Position numbers and translations under genes: made by a program | In this document: positions 1 through 6,057 of the stretch, piece after piece | Layout: every line of letters starts with the position of its first letter | How positions within the stretch are numbered: the first letter of the stretch is position 1 | DNA from: Actinomycetota bacterium | GTDB taxonomy: Bacteria > Actinomycetota > Thermoleophilia > Gaiellales > Gaiellaceae | Direction: 5' to 3' | Assembly (NCBI GenBank): GCA_005883365.1 | Contig: VAXA01000214.1 | Location: 1 to 8,517, forward strand | DNA: 8,517 bases | The notes under the pieces: model-generated | Told to the model about the DNA's origin: nothing | What the model saw: only the letters and a program-made list of their open reading frames with translations | Databases searched by the model: none

Positions 1-546
1 CGCCGCGAGGCGGAGATCGACGGCCTTCGGGAAGGTCGCGTTGCCAGCGAACGAGACGTACCAGCCCCGCTGGAGGGCGATCGGCAGCATTCGCGGCGAG
101 GAGAAGCAGTGAAGGACGACGGTGCCGGTGAAGTCGTCGAGTGCGGCAAACGTGTCGTCGTCGGCCGCGCGAGTGTGGATCACGACCGGCTTGCCAAGCT
201 CGGAGGCGAGTTCGAGCTCGGCGGCGAAGAGGCGGCGCTGTGCGTCGTGCGGAGCGTAGTCCCGGTACCAGTCGAGCCCGGTCTCGCCCACCGCCACCGC
301 CTTGGGGTGCTCGAGAAGGTCGCGCAACGCGGCGAGATCGTCCGTCGTGGCCGTCCCCGCCTCGTGCGGGTGGATGCCGAGGATCGCGAACACGCCTTCG
401 TGCCGCTCGGCGAGCGAGAGCGCCCGGCGGCAGTCGTCGACGTCGGTGCCGACGGTGAGGATGCGGGTGACGCCCGCCTCGGCGGCACGCGCGACTGCCT
501 CGTCGGCGTCGTCGAGCGCGGCGAGGTGCGCATGCGTGTCGATCAC
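1..546 (-). CDS. tatD: TatD family metal-dependent hydrolase (3' end cut by window edge)
   Basis: The visible 182 residues are the N-terminal two thirds of a TatD-type TIM-barrel metallohydrolase; the family is usually about 255-265 residues. TatD proteins are cytoplasmic metal-dependent nucleases (3'-5' exonuclease or AP-endonuclease activity reported) linked to DNA/RNA quality control. Seen directly: the opening VIDTHAHL gives the HxH metal pair (H5, H7), GIHPHE sits at 58-62, the metal-bridging Glu is in VGETGLDWY (E88), and further ligand His residues lie in VIHTR (H124) and LHCFS (H146). The last catalytic Asp (TD.P motif) would lie beyond the edge. The start is GTG at 546. It overlaps the metG stop as GTGA (4 nt) and no clear Shine-Dalgarno precedes it, so translation is probably coupled to metG. 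A metG-tatD pair is a widely conserved order, often followed by rnmV or ksgA/rsmA, which would be expected just outside the left edge. Confidence 0.93.
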   Translation of the reverse strand, partial: MIDTHAHLAALDDADEAVARAAEAGVTRILTVGTDVDDCRRALSLAERHEGVFAILGIHPHEAGTATTDDLAALRDLLEHPKAVAVGETGLDWYRDYAPHDAQRRLFAAELELASELGKPVVIHTRAADDDTFAALDDFTGTVVLHCFSSPRMLPIALQRGWYVSFAGNATFPKAVDLRLAA

Positions 547-2057
547 GCAGGGGCCGGCAGCTCGATCCGCGGGAAGAGCGGCTGTGCGGCTGCGATCCCG
601 TCGATCTCCTCCGCCACCCCGTTGCGAACGCGCTCCCAGGCCAGATCCTCTGACTGGTTCAGCGCCGAGAGGATGCGAGGCGCCGTCTCCGGCATGAACG
701 GAGCGAGCGCGACGGCGAGGGCGGTCAGCCCGTCCACGAGGTTGTAGAGAACCCCGTCGAGCCGCGCGTGGTTCGCGTCGTCCTTCGCCAGCTGCCACGG
801 CGCCTCGGCGGTGACGTACTGGTTGAGCGCACGCACGCGCTCCCAGACGGCGTCGAGCGCGCCGGTGACGTCGAAGCGGTCGAGGCGCTCGGCCACGTCG
901 GCGCCGAGCCCCGCCAGGTCGAGCGGGGGCTCGGCGTCGCCCTGGCGCAGGCTCCCGTCCCGGTACTGCGCGATCATCGCGGTCGTGCGCGAGAGGAGGT
1001 TGCCGAGGTCGTTGGCGAGCTCGTTCTCGTACCGCTCACGGATCCCCTCGATCGAGGCGCTCCCGTCCTGGCCGAACGAGATCGCGCGGGCCATCCAGTA
1101 GCGGACGGCATCGGAGCCGTACACGTCGATCAGCTCGAGGGGCTCGACGATGTTGCCGAGCGACTTCGAGATCTTGCGCTCGTCGAGCAGCAGGTAGCCG
1201 TGGACGAAGAGCTGCTGCGGCGGCTCGTAGCCGGCGGAGAGGAGCATCGCCGGCCAGTAGACGCAGTGGAAGCGGAGGATGTCCTTGGCCAGCAGGTGAT
1301 GCACGGCAGGCCAGTAACTCTCGCGCAGGTCCTCGCCCGGGCGTGCATATGTGAGCGCGCTGAGGTAGTTGACGAGTGCGTCGGCCCAGACGTAGGCGAC
1401 CTGGCTCTCGTCCCAGGGGAGCGGGATTCCCCACGGCTGGCCGGCGCGCGAGATGCTGAAGTCGCGGAGGCCGCCGGCGATGAACGAGCGCGCCTCGTTG
1501 TAGCGAAAGTCGGGGCGGACGAAATCCGGCCGCTCGTCGTACAGCGCGAGCAGTTTGTCCTGGTAGGCGGAGAGCCGGAAGAACCAGTTCTTCTCCTCGA
1601 TCCACTCCGCCTTCGTGAGGTGGATCGGACAAAGGCCGTCTTCGGTCAGCTCCTCCTCGCTCTTGAACTCCTCGCAGCCGACGCAGTACCAGCCGGCGTA
1701 GACGTCCTGGTAGATGTCGCCGTTGTCGTACATCCGCTGCAGGAAATCGCGGACGAAGCGCTTGTGGCCCTCGTCGCTCGTCCGGATGAAGAAGTCGATC
1801 GAGGCGTTCATCCGCTCCGGCAGCTCCCGCCACGGGACGGCGATCCGGTCGGCGTACTCCTGCGCCTCCAGCCCCTGTTCCTGCGCGACGCGCCAGACCT
1901 TCGTCGCGTGCTCGTCGACTCCGGTCAGGAAGAAGGTGTCGGCGCCGCGCTGCCGCTGGTGGCGGACGAGCATGTCGCCGATCGCGGTCGTGTAGGCGTG
2001 CCCGATGTGCGGGGTCGAGTTGACGTAATAGATCGGCGTGGTGAGGTAGAAGCGCAC
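543..2057 (-). CDS. metG: Methionyl-tRNA synthetase (methionine--tRNA ligase)
   Basis: Cytoplasmic class I aminoacyl-tRNA synthetase that charges tRNA-Met for initiation and elongation. The 504 residues hold the HIGH signature (17-20), a zinc knuckle with C125, C128, C143 and H146 (the CxxC...CxxH form described for the Thermus enzyme), the LLAKDILRFH block (255-264), the KMSKS-type loop as KISKS (295-299), and an anticodon-binding helical domain with NDLGNLLSR (349-357) and W421, matching the spacing of the E. coli anticodon-contact residues. There is no C-terminal OB-fold tRNA-binding extension, so it is the short, probably monomeric form common in Actinobacteria. The LLAKDI block has Ala where GKDI is usual. 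The start is GTG at 2057, chosen because the protein then begins in the usual family way (RFYLTTPIYYVN). An ATG at 2065 is out of frame. No Shine-Dalgarno is visible; a TATCAT hexamer ends 6 nt before the GTG. Confidence 0.98.
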   Translation of the reverse strand: MRFYLTTPIYYVNSTPHIGHAYTTAIGDMLVRHQRQRGADTFFLTGVDEHATKVWRVAQEQGLEAQEYADRIAVPWRELPERMNASIDFFIRTSDEGHKRFVRDFLQRMYDNGDIYQDVYAGWYCVGCEEFKSEEELTEDGLCPIHLTKAEWIEEKNWFFRLSAYQDKLLALYDERPDFVRPDFRYNEARSFIAGGLRDFSISRAGQPWGIPLPWDESQVAYVWADALVNYLSALTYARPGEDLRESYWPAVHHLLAKDILRFHCVYWPAMLLSAGYEPPQQLFVHGYLLLDERKISKSLGNIVEPLELIDVYGSDAVRYWMARAISFGQDGSASIEGIRERYENELANDLGNLLSRTTAMIAQYRDGSLRQGDAEPPLDLAGLGADVAERLDRFDVTGALDAVWERVRALNQYVTAEAPWQLAKDDANHARLDGVLYNLVDGLTALAVALAPFMPETAPRILSALNQSEDLAWERVRNGVAEEIDGIAAAQPLFPRIELPAPA

Positions 2058-2063
2058 GCGACC

Positions 2064-2069
2064 ATGATA
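2064..2069 (-). promoter_or_regulatory. Putative metG -10 element (TATCAT), leaderless-type position
   Basis: On the minus strand TATCAT matches the TATAAT consensus at five of six bases. It ends 6 nt before the metG GTG at 2057. No convincing -35 hexamer stands 16-18 nt upstream. With transcription starting 6-7 nt after the hexamer, the mRNA would begin at or next to the start codon, which fits the absence of a ribosome binding site. The TANNNT element just ahead of leaderless starts is established for Actinobacteria; its use here is inferred. Confidence 0.45.
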
Positions 2070-2108
2070 CGAGCGGGGATGCGGCCGACCTTGGCGCCGT
2101 TCCGGGTT

Positions 2109-3176
2109 TCAGGCCGCGTGCCGCCAGCGCCGGCAAACCACCGGCCGCGGCAGCTGGAGAACCTGCGCCCCCGCCCGGCTCGCAAGGTCGCGTCGCCGGC
2201 GACGCGCCGCGGCGAACGCTGCCGCGAGCGCGACCAGAGCGGCCGCTCCGTTGCAGACGAGCGGTAGCGGCACAGCCGATGTCTCAGGCTGTGAGCTCCG
2301 GGACCGAGCGCCGACGTGCATGCTCGGTTCCAACTCGTGGCTGGCGTCGAGACCGGTCGGCTCGCGCGGAGCCGCCACCTCGACGACCGCCCGGTGCGAC
2401 GAGCTCGCCGGCTCGCTCGGGCGACGGTGCGGCATCCGGGCGCGCTGCTGCACTCTCCGCCCGGCCGTCGCAGGGTGAGACACCGGCCGTTGCGCCGACT
2501 GCTGCGGTTCAACCTCGGCGCCGGGCTTCTGCGTCCGTCCTCGTGCGTGGTGCGAGACACGCCTTGAGCGCGGCGCCGCGGTCGATCCTCGCGTGGTCGC
2601 AACCGACGGGCTTGCCGGCGCCGCGGGTGCCGGCGCGTTCGCGGGCGCCGCCGCTGACCCGCCGCCCGCACTCGGCTGCGACGGCGCGGAAACACTCTCC
2701 GTCGGAGGGCTCGCGGCGGCGGCAGCAGGCAGCAAGCTGAGCGGATCGATGTAGCCGTTCGGGTCGGCCGCGACGCGAATCCCGAGATGGACGTACGGGC
2801 CATCCACCTCGGCCGTCCCGCTCGGGCCGATCGTCCCGACGGTCTCCCCCTCGGCGACGGGGGCGCCCTTGGAGACGAGGATCGACCCGAGGTGCGTGAG
2901 CGTGACGGAATACCCGTCCGGCGTCTCGATCGTCACCGACTTGCCGCTGGTCGGCACGGTGCCCGCGAACTCGACCGTGCCCGCCGCCGGCGCGACCACG
3001 CTCTCACCCGTGGTGTCAGCCCCGATGTCGATGCCGCGATGCTGACCGGAGGCGTAGGGGTGCGCTTCGTCGTAGACGAACGGCTGCAGCACCGGGCCTT
3101 GGACAGGCCAGGTCCACGCATGTGCCGCCGGCGCCCACGCCAGGAAGACGAGGACGGGCAGAACGAGCCGCGACAC
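2109..3176 (-). CDS. Secreted, C-terminally anchored M23 (LytM/LysM-type) peptidase-like protein
   Basis: M23 zinc peptidases cut peptidoglycan cross-bridges outside the membrane. From the GTG at 3176 (355 residues) there is a clean signal peptide (MSRLVLPV... ending in AAHA at 17-20), an M23 domain at about 21-148, a long low-complexity Pro/Ala/Ser then Arg/His-rich linker to about 300, and a C-terminal hydrophobic helix (about 302-324) followed by five arginines, so the domain is probably tethered from its C terminus. Zinc ligands are visible as HRGID (H46, D50) and H130 of YVHLGIR, and the second catalytic His is probably H95 in LTHLG. The first His of the usual HxH is replaced by Tyr128, so activity may be reduced or lost. 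An alternative TTG start at 3197 adds seven residues; neither start has a Shine-Dalgarno site. The gene lies between rsmI and metG with gaps of 65 and 51 nt and has its own promoter-like sequence. Confidence 0.9.
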   Translation of the reverse strand: MSRLVLPVLVFLAWAPAAHAWTWPVQGPVLQPFVYDEAHPYASGQHRGIDIGADTTGESVVAPAAGTVEFAGTVPTSGKSVTIETPDGYSVTLTHLGSILVSKGAPVAEGETVGTIGPSGTAEVDGPYVHLGIRVAADPNGYIDPLSLLPAAAAASPPTESVSAPSQPSAGGGSAAAPANAPAPAAPASPSVATTRGSTAAPRSRRVSHHARGRTQKPGAEVEPQQSAQRPVSHPATAGRRVQQRARMPHRRPSEPASSSHRAVVEVAAPREPTGLDASHELEPSMHVGARSRSSQPETSAVPLPLVCNGAAALVALAAAFAAARRRRRDLASRAGAQVLQLPRPVVCRRWRHAA

Positions 3177-3206
3177 GAGTGTTGTCGAAACAAGCAACAG
3201 GAGGCG

Positions 3207-3235
3207 AGAGTAGCGCGGCCGATCCAGGTTGTCAA
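3207..3235 (-). promoter_or_regulatory. Putative promoter of the M23 gene (TTGACA-17-TACTCT)
   Basis: On the minus strand a perfect TTGACA (3235-3230) is followed after exactly 17 nt by TACTCT (3212-3207), which keeps the T-A-...-T positions of a -10 element. It begins 6 nt after the rsmI stop codon and would start transcription near 3198-3200. That is just upstream of the possible TTG (3197) and about 22 nt before the preferred GTG (3176). This suggests the M23 gene, and perhaps metG-tatD behind it, can be transcribed independently of the upstream operon by a housekeeping sigma factor. Confidence 0.55.
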
Positions 3236-3241
3236 ATCTGC

Positions 3242-4054
3242 TTACAGCGATTGCTTGTAGAGCCGGTTCCGCGAGATGCCGGCGAGGCTCGAGACGATCT
3301 CGGCCGCCCGCCTCCGCGGTACTCCCGCCGCGACGAGCTCGGCCACAGCCGCCAGCGCGCGCTCCTCCACTTCGCCGCCCTCCTCGCGCGCAGCCGCCGG
3401 CCCGAAGACGAGCGTGATCTCGCCCTTCGGCGGCGCGTCGAATCGCTCCGCGAGTGCAGCGGCAGCCCCCCGCACGACCTCCTCGAACCGCTTCGTCAGC
3501 TCACGGCAGACGGCGACGTCCCGTTCCGGATCGGCGGCTGCGAGCGAGCGCAACGTCGCCGGGAGCCGTTGCGGCGACTCGAAGGCGATCGCCGGCCACG
3601 GCCACGCCTGCAGCTCGTCCCACAACCCCGCGAGCCTCTTCTCCCCGCGGGGGAGGAAGCCGAGGAAGCGGTACTGCTCCAACACGAGTCCGGAGGCGAC
3701 GAGCGCCGTCTCCACGGCCGACGGCCCCGGCAGCACGGTCACGTCGACGCCCGCGTCGAGTGCCGCACGCACGAGCCGCGCGCCCGGGTCGGACACGCCC
3801 GGCAGGCCGGCGTCCGAGACGAGGGCGACCCGCTCCCCCGCCTCGAGCCGCGGCAGGAGCTCCGCCGTCCGCCGCGCCTCGTTGTGCTCGTGGTACGACA
3901 GGAGACGCGCCCTCAACCCGTGTCGCTCGAGCAGGACTCGCGTGTGGCGCGTGTCCTCGCAGAGCACGACGTCGGCCGCAGCCAGCTCCGACAGGACCCG
4001 CAGCGTCACGTCCTCGAGGTTGCCGATCGGCGTCGCGCAGACCGCGAGCGGCAT
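3242..4054 (-). CDS. rsmI: 16S rRNA (cytidine(1402)-2'-O)-methyltransferase RsmI
   Basis: Cytoplasmic SAM-dependent enzyme of the tetrapyrrole-methylase (SpoU-unrelated) fold that 2'-O-methylates C1402 of 16S rRNA in the decoding centre. The 270 residues show the family blocks in order: ATPIGNLEDVTLRVL (7-21), LCEDTRHT (31-38), SYHEHNE (53-59), the SAM-binding VSDAGLPGVSDPG (79-91), LPGPSA (108-113), FLGFLPR (130-136), FESPQR (158-163) and KGEITLVFGP (210-219), then a C-terminal helical RsmI_HTH segment ending SRNRLYKQSL. The start is ATG at 4054. It shares one base with the upstream gene's stop (TGATG) and has a GGAG 5 nt before it, inside the upstream gene. An open frame continues upstream to 4198 but gives only low-complexity sequence in front of the family's normal N terminus. 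The stop is TAA at 3242. Translation is probably coupled to the 2H-phosphoesterase gene. Confidence 0.97.
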   Translation of the reverse strand: MPLAVCATPIGNLEDVTLRVLSELAAADVVLCEDTRHTRVLLERHGLRARLLSYHEHNEARRTAELLPRLEAGERVALVSDAGLPGVSDPGARLVRAALDAGVDVTVLPGPSAVETALVASGLVLEQYRFLGFLPRGEKRLAGLWDELQAWPWPAIAFESPQRLPATLRSLAAADPERDVAVCRELTKRFEEVVRGAAAALAERFDAPPKGEITLVFGPAAAREEGGEVEERALAAVAELVAAGVPRRRAAEIVSSLAGISRNRLYKQSL

Positions 4055-4551
4055 CAGGTCTCCATGAAGGGAAAGCGCGCGACCGGCTCCCAACGGGCCG
4101 GCTCCGCGCGCCGGAGCATCACCGCCTCGTGCGCGCGTCCGCGCAGGGGCAGCCGCGGCACGACCTTCGCCTCCGCCTCGTCGAGCTTCGCTCCCCACGC
4201 CACCGTGAGGTGCGGAGTGATAGTCGGGTGCGCTCCCTCATATGGCGGCCAGCCGGGGAAGCGACGCCACAGCGCCCGCGTCAGCTCGACGAAGGGCTCC
4301 GCCGGCTCGGGCGCGAGGTAAACCACATCGGGGAAGCGCCGCACCTCCCGGAAGTCGACGTCGAACGCCACCGTATCCGCGAGGACATCGCCGACGCCGT
4401 TCGGGTCGGGTGCGCACGGGGAAAGGAGTGTGACGTGCGGCGGAATCCCGTGCGACGGCCTCGCCCCGGCCGAGTGCTCGAGCCACGGCTCGACGACCTC
4501 CGCAACTTCCGGAAACGGAACAAGGCACACGTGCTCGGGCTCAGACGACAT
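4054..4551 (-). CDS. 2H phosphoesterase / 2'-5' RNA ligase superfamily protein
   Basis: A 165-residue, single-domain cytoplasmic protein with the two H-x-T motifs that define the 2H (LigT/CPDase) superfamily: HVT at 39-41 and HLT at 114-116, 75 residues apart, each in a hydrophobic strand context (PPHVTLLSP and TPHLTVAWG). Members act on 2',3'-cyclic phosphates or 2'-5' phosphodiester bonds in RNA and nucleotides. The exact substrate cannot be told from the sequence, and it should not be read as a proven ligase. The ATG start at 4551 is preceded by GAGGA at 5 nt spacing. The gene overlaps the upstream DUF402 gene by 11 nt and the downstream rsmI by 1 nt, so the three are surely co-transcribed. 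The link with an rRNA methyltransferase and a probable nucleoside diphosphatase is compatible with a role in RNA or nucleotide turnover (inference). Confidence 0.87.
   Translation of the reverse strand: MSSEPEHVCLVPFPEVAEVVEPWLEHSAGARPSHGIPPHVTLLSPCAPDPNGVGDVLADTVAFDVDFREVRRFPDVVYLAPEPAEPFVELTRALWRRFPGWPPYEGAHPTITPHLTVAWGAKLDEAEAKVVPRLPLRGRAHEAVMLRRAEPARWEPVARFPFMET
4060..4063 (-). promoter_or_regulatory. Ribosome binding site of rsmI
   Basis: GGAG on the minus strand, 5 nt before the ATG at 4054 and inside the last codons of the upstream gene. With the TGATG overlap it fixes the rsmI start and argues against the longer open frame beginning at 4198. Confidence 0.6.
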
Positions 4552-5122
4552 GCCAGTCCTCGGGCAGCGACAGCGGCTCCCACTCCGCCGGCGGGCGCCA
4601 GTCCTCCCACCCGGTCGGCCACGGCTTTGCCTCGACGACCCGCTCGCCCTCGGCTCGCACCTCCGCGGCGGCCACCTCGTCGAGGATTCCGAGCGCCTGT
4701 GCCTCCGTGAAATCGTCCTCGTCCTTCCACCTCCACGTTCCGTCAGGATGCACGACGACGTCGAGTGCCCAATCGGTGGTGTCGAAACGATCCCCGTGTA
4801 CGACGAGGGGAGCCTGGAGGTTCACGTACCAGCAGACGAACCGCCAATCCGGGTCCCAGCAGAGCTCGATCGTGTGCGCGTCGCCCGGCCGCATGAAGCG
4901 AAGGACCGGCCCTTTCTCCCAGACCTCGGCGAAGGGAGACACTCCGCCTGCCCAGTCCTCGAGGTAGCGGCCGTCGGGTGACCTCCTCAGGCTCCTGCCC
5001 TCGTTGCCGGGCTGGCAGTAGACCCCGTGACGGCCCTGCCAGTCGCCCACGTAACGACCCGGAAAACACCAACGAACATGGCCGCCGTAGATGCTCCTGA
5101 ACAGGACGGCGTCCCCGGGCAT
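4541..5122 (-). CDS. DUF402 / FomD-like (predicted nucleoside di-/triphosphate phosphohydrolase)
   Basis: A 193-residue soluble protein rich in Trp and Asp. The N-terminal part begins MPGDAVLFRSIYGG and has a basic, aromatic segment (VRWCFPGRYVGDWQGR). The central part carries the DUF402 core: WYVNLQAP (98-105), then FDTTDWALDVVV (113-124), a PDG turn and KDEDDF (133-138). In the family these Asp/Glu/Asn residues bind the divalent metal. Characterised DUF402 proteins (FomD of Streptomyces, and a staphylococcal homologue) hydrolyse nucleotide diphosphates or CDP-linked intermediates; applying that here is by homology only. The ATG start at 5122 shares its first base with the kinase stop codon (TGATG). 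No strong Shine-Dalgarno is seen, so re-initiation after the kinase is likely. The 3' end overlaps the 2H gene by 11 nt. Confidence 0.85.
   Translation of the reverse strand: MPGDAVLFRSIYGGHVRWCFPGRYVGDWQGRHGVYCQPGNEGRSLRRSPDGRYLEDWAGGVSPFAEVWEKGPVLRFMRPGDAHTIELCWDPDWRFVCWYVNLQAPLVVHGDRFDTTDWALDVVVHPDGTWRWKDEDDFTEAQALGILDEVAAAEVRAEGERVVEAKPWPTGWEDWRPPAEWEPLSLPEDWHVV
4557..4561 (-). promoter_or_regulatory. Ribosome binding site of the 2H phosphoesterase gene
   Basis: GAGGA on the minus strand, 5 nt ahead of the ATG at 4551, within the coding end of the DUF402 gene. It supports this start and the 11-nt overlap. Confidence 0.55.
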
Positions 5123-6057
5123 CACGCGTCCAGGGCCTCGAACCCGACGAAGCCGGCGCCGATGAGACCCGCGGCCGTGCCGAGTTCGGCCTTCGCAAAC
5201 CGCACAGTGCTCCGCATCGGCTCCAGCGCCTCGCGCCGCGTCACCTCCTCGGCCGGCCCACGCAGGTAGTCGTACGCGGCGACGCCGAAGCCGCCGCCGA
5301 GGATGACGGCCTCCGGCCCGAAGACGTTGACGAACGAGCCGATGCCGGAGCCGAGGTAGCGAGCGACTTCCGCGAGCAGCTCCTCCGCCTTCGCCTCGCC
5401 CTCGTTCGCGAGCCGGACGAGCCGGTGCGCGTCCGCCGAAGGGCCGAACTCCTCGCGTGCCGCCTCGGTGACCGCCGTTCCGCTGACGTACGCCTCGAGA
5501 TGGCCCCGACCGGTGCAGGCGCCCTGGCAGGGCCGGCCCTCGTGCACGATCACGACGTGGCCGAGCTCGGCGCCGGCGCCGTTCCAGCCTCGGAAGGGCC
5601 TGCCGCCGGAGATGACCCCACCGCCGACGCCGGTTCCCAGGGTGAGCATGACGACGTCGTCCTCCCCGCGCCCTGCCCCCGCCCGCCATTCGCCGATGGC
5701 GGCGGCATTCGCGTCGTTGTCGAGCCCGACCGGGACGCCGAACCGCTCGTGCATCCGGTCGCGGAGCGGCGCGTTCTCGAGCGGCATGCTGACGCAGCGG
5801 ACGACGACGCCCCGCGCCTGGTCGATCGGAGAGGGCGCCCCGAAGCCGACAGCCTCCACCGAATCGTCCAGCAGCTCGGCGACTGCGGCCTCGAGCTCGG
5901 CGAGCACGTGCTCCTGCGAGTCCTGCGGCGTCGGACGCTCGTGCCGGCGCACGACGCTCCCGTCGCGGGCCACCACGCCGGCGAGGATCTTCGTGCCGCC
6001 GAGGTCCACCCCGATCGCATGGCCCGCCTGCACAGTGGGTACCGTAAACCTCCGCAT
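5122..6057 (-). CDS. ROK family sugar kinase, glucokinase-like
   Basis: A cytoplasmic ROK kinase of 311 residues that probably phosphorylates glucose or a related sugar with ATP at the top of glycolysis. Seen: the phosphate-binding AIGVDLGGTKI (14-24), the catalytic-Asp block DNDANAAAIGE (113-123, D115), LTLGTGVGGG (138-147), the sugar-binding AELGH (163-167), an altered zinc site with C177, C181 and H186 ending GHLEAY, and the second phosphate loop VILGGGFG (251-258). There is no N-terminal helix-turn-helix, so it is a kinase and not a ROK repressor. The NDANAAA and LEAY blocks resemble glucokinases, but the substrate is not certain. The ATG start at 6057 has GGAGG 5 nt upstream. It is the first gene of the leftward operon, and its start codon overlaps that of the divergent LCP gene. 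It shares one base with the DUF402 start. Confidence 0.93.
   Translation of the reverse strand: MRRFTVPTVQAGHAIGVDLGGTKILAGVVARDGSVVRRHERPTPQDSQEHVLAELEAAVAELLDDSVEAVGFGAPSPIDQARGVVVRCVSMPLENAPLRDRMHERFGVPVGLDNDANAAAIGEWRAGAGRGEDDVVMLTLGTGVGGGVISGGRPFRGWNGAGAELGHVVIVHEGRPCQGACTGRGHLEAYVSGTAVTEAAREEFGPSADAHRLVRLANEGEAKAEELLAEVARYLGSGIGSFVNVFGPEAVILGGGFGVAAYDYLRGPAEEVTRREALEPMRSTVRFAKAELGTAAGLIGAGFVGFEALDA
6040..6045 (+). promoter_or_regulatory. Possible -10 element for the LCP gene (TACCGT)
   Basis: A TANNNT hexamer 10 nt before the LCP ATG, lying inside the 5' coding end of the divergent kinase. No -35 match is visible and no plus-strand Shine-Dalgarno precedes the ATG. The same octamer GGTACCGT precedes the FmdB gene start, which makes it a little more credible, but the assignment is weak. 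Confidence 0.25.

Noticed and set aside
2063..2065. ATG just upstream of metG as an alternative start
   Set aside because: It is out of frame with metG; in frame +1 it gives no MetRS sequence. It is better explained as part of the TATCAT element.
768..2267. A 499-codon open frame on the plus strand antisense to metG
   Set aside because: metG is certain on the minus strand. The antisense translation is Val/Arg/Glu/Asp-rich with no domain, a usual by-product of strong third-position G/C bias.
2600..2740. Possible frameshift or pseudogene in the M23 linker because of its low complexity
   Set aside because: The frame is uninterrupted and ends in a plausible membrane helix and basic cap; a change of frame would lose both.
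4055..4198. 48-codon N-terminal extension of RsmI
   Set aside because: Low-complexity Gly/Ala/Arg sequence overlapping the 2H gene. The ATG at 4054 has GGAG at 5 nt, the TGATG overlap and the normal family N terminus.
3122..4321. A 399-codon plus-strand open frame antisense to rsmI
   Set aside because: Arg/Pro-rich shadow of rsmI without any motif; the minus-strand frame is unambiguous.
5468..6055. Upstream extension of the LCP frame (196 more codons)
   Set aside because: It lies entirely antisense to the well-supported ROK kinase, and the translation has no LCP-like or other recognisable content.
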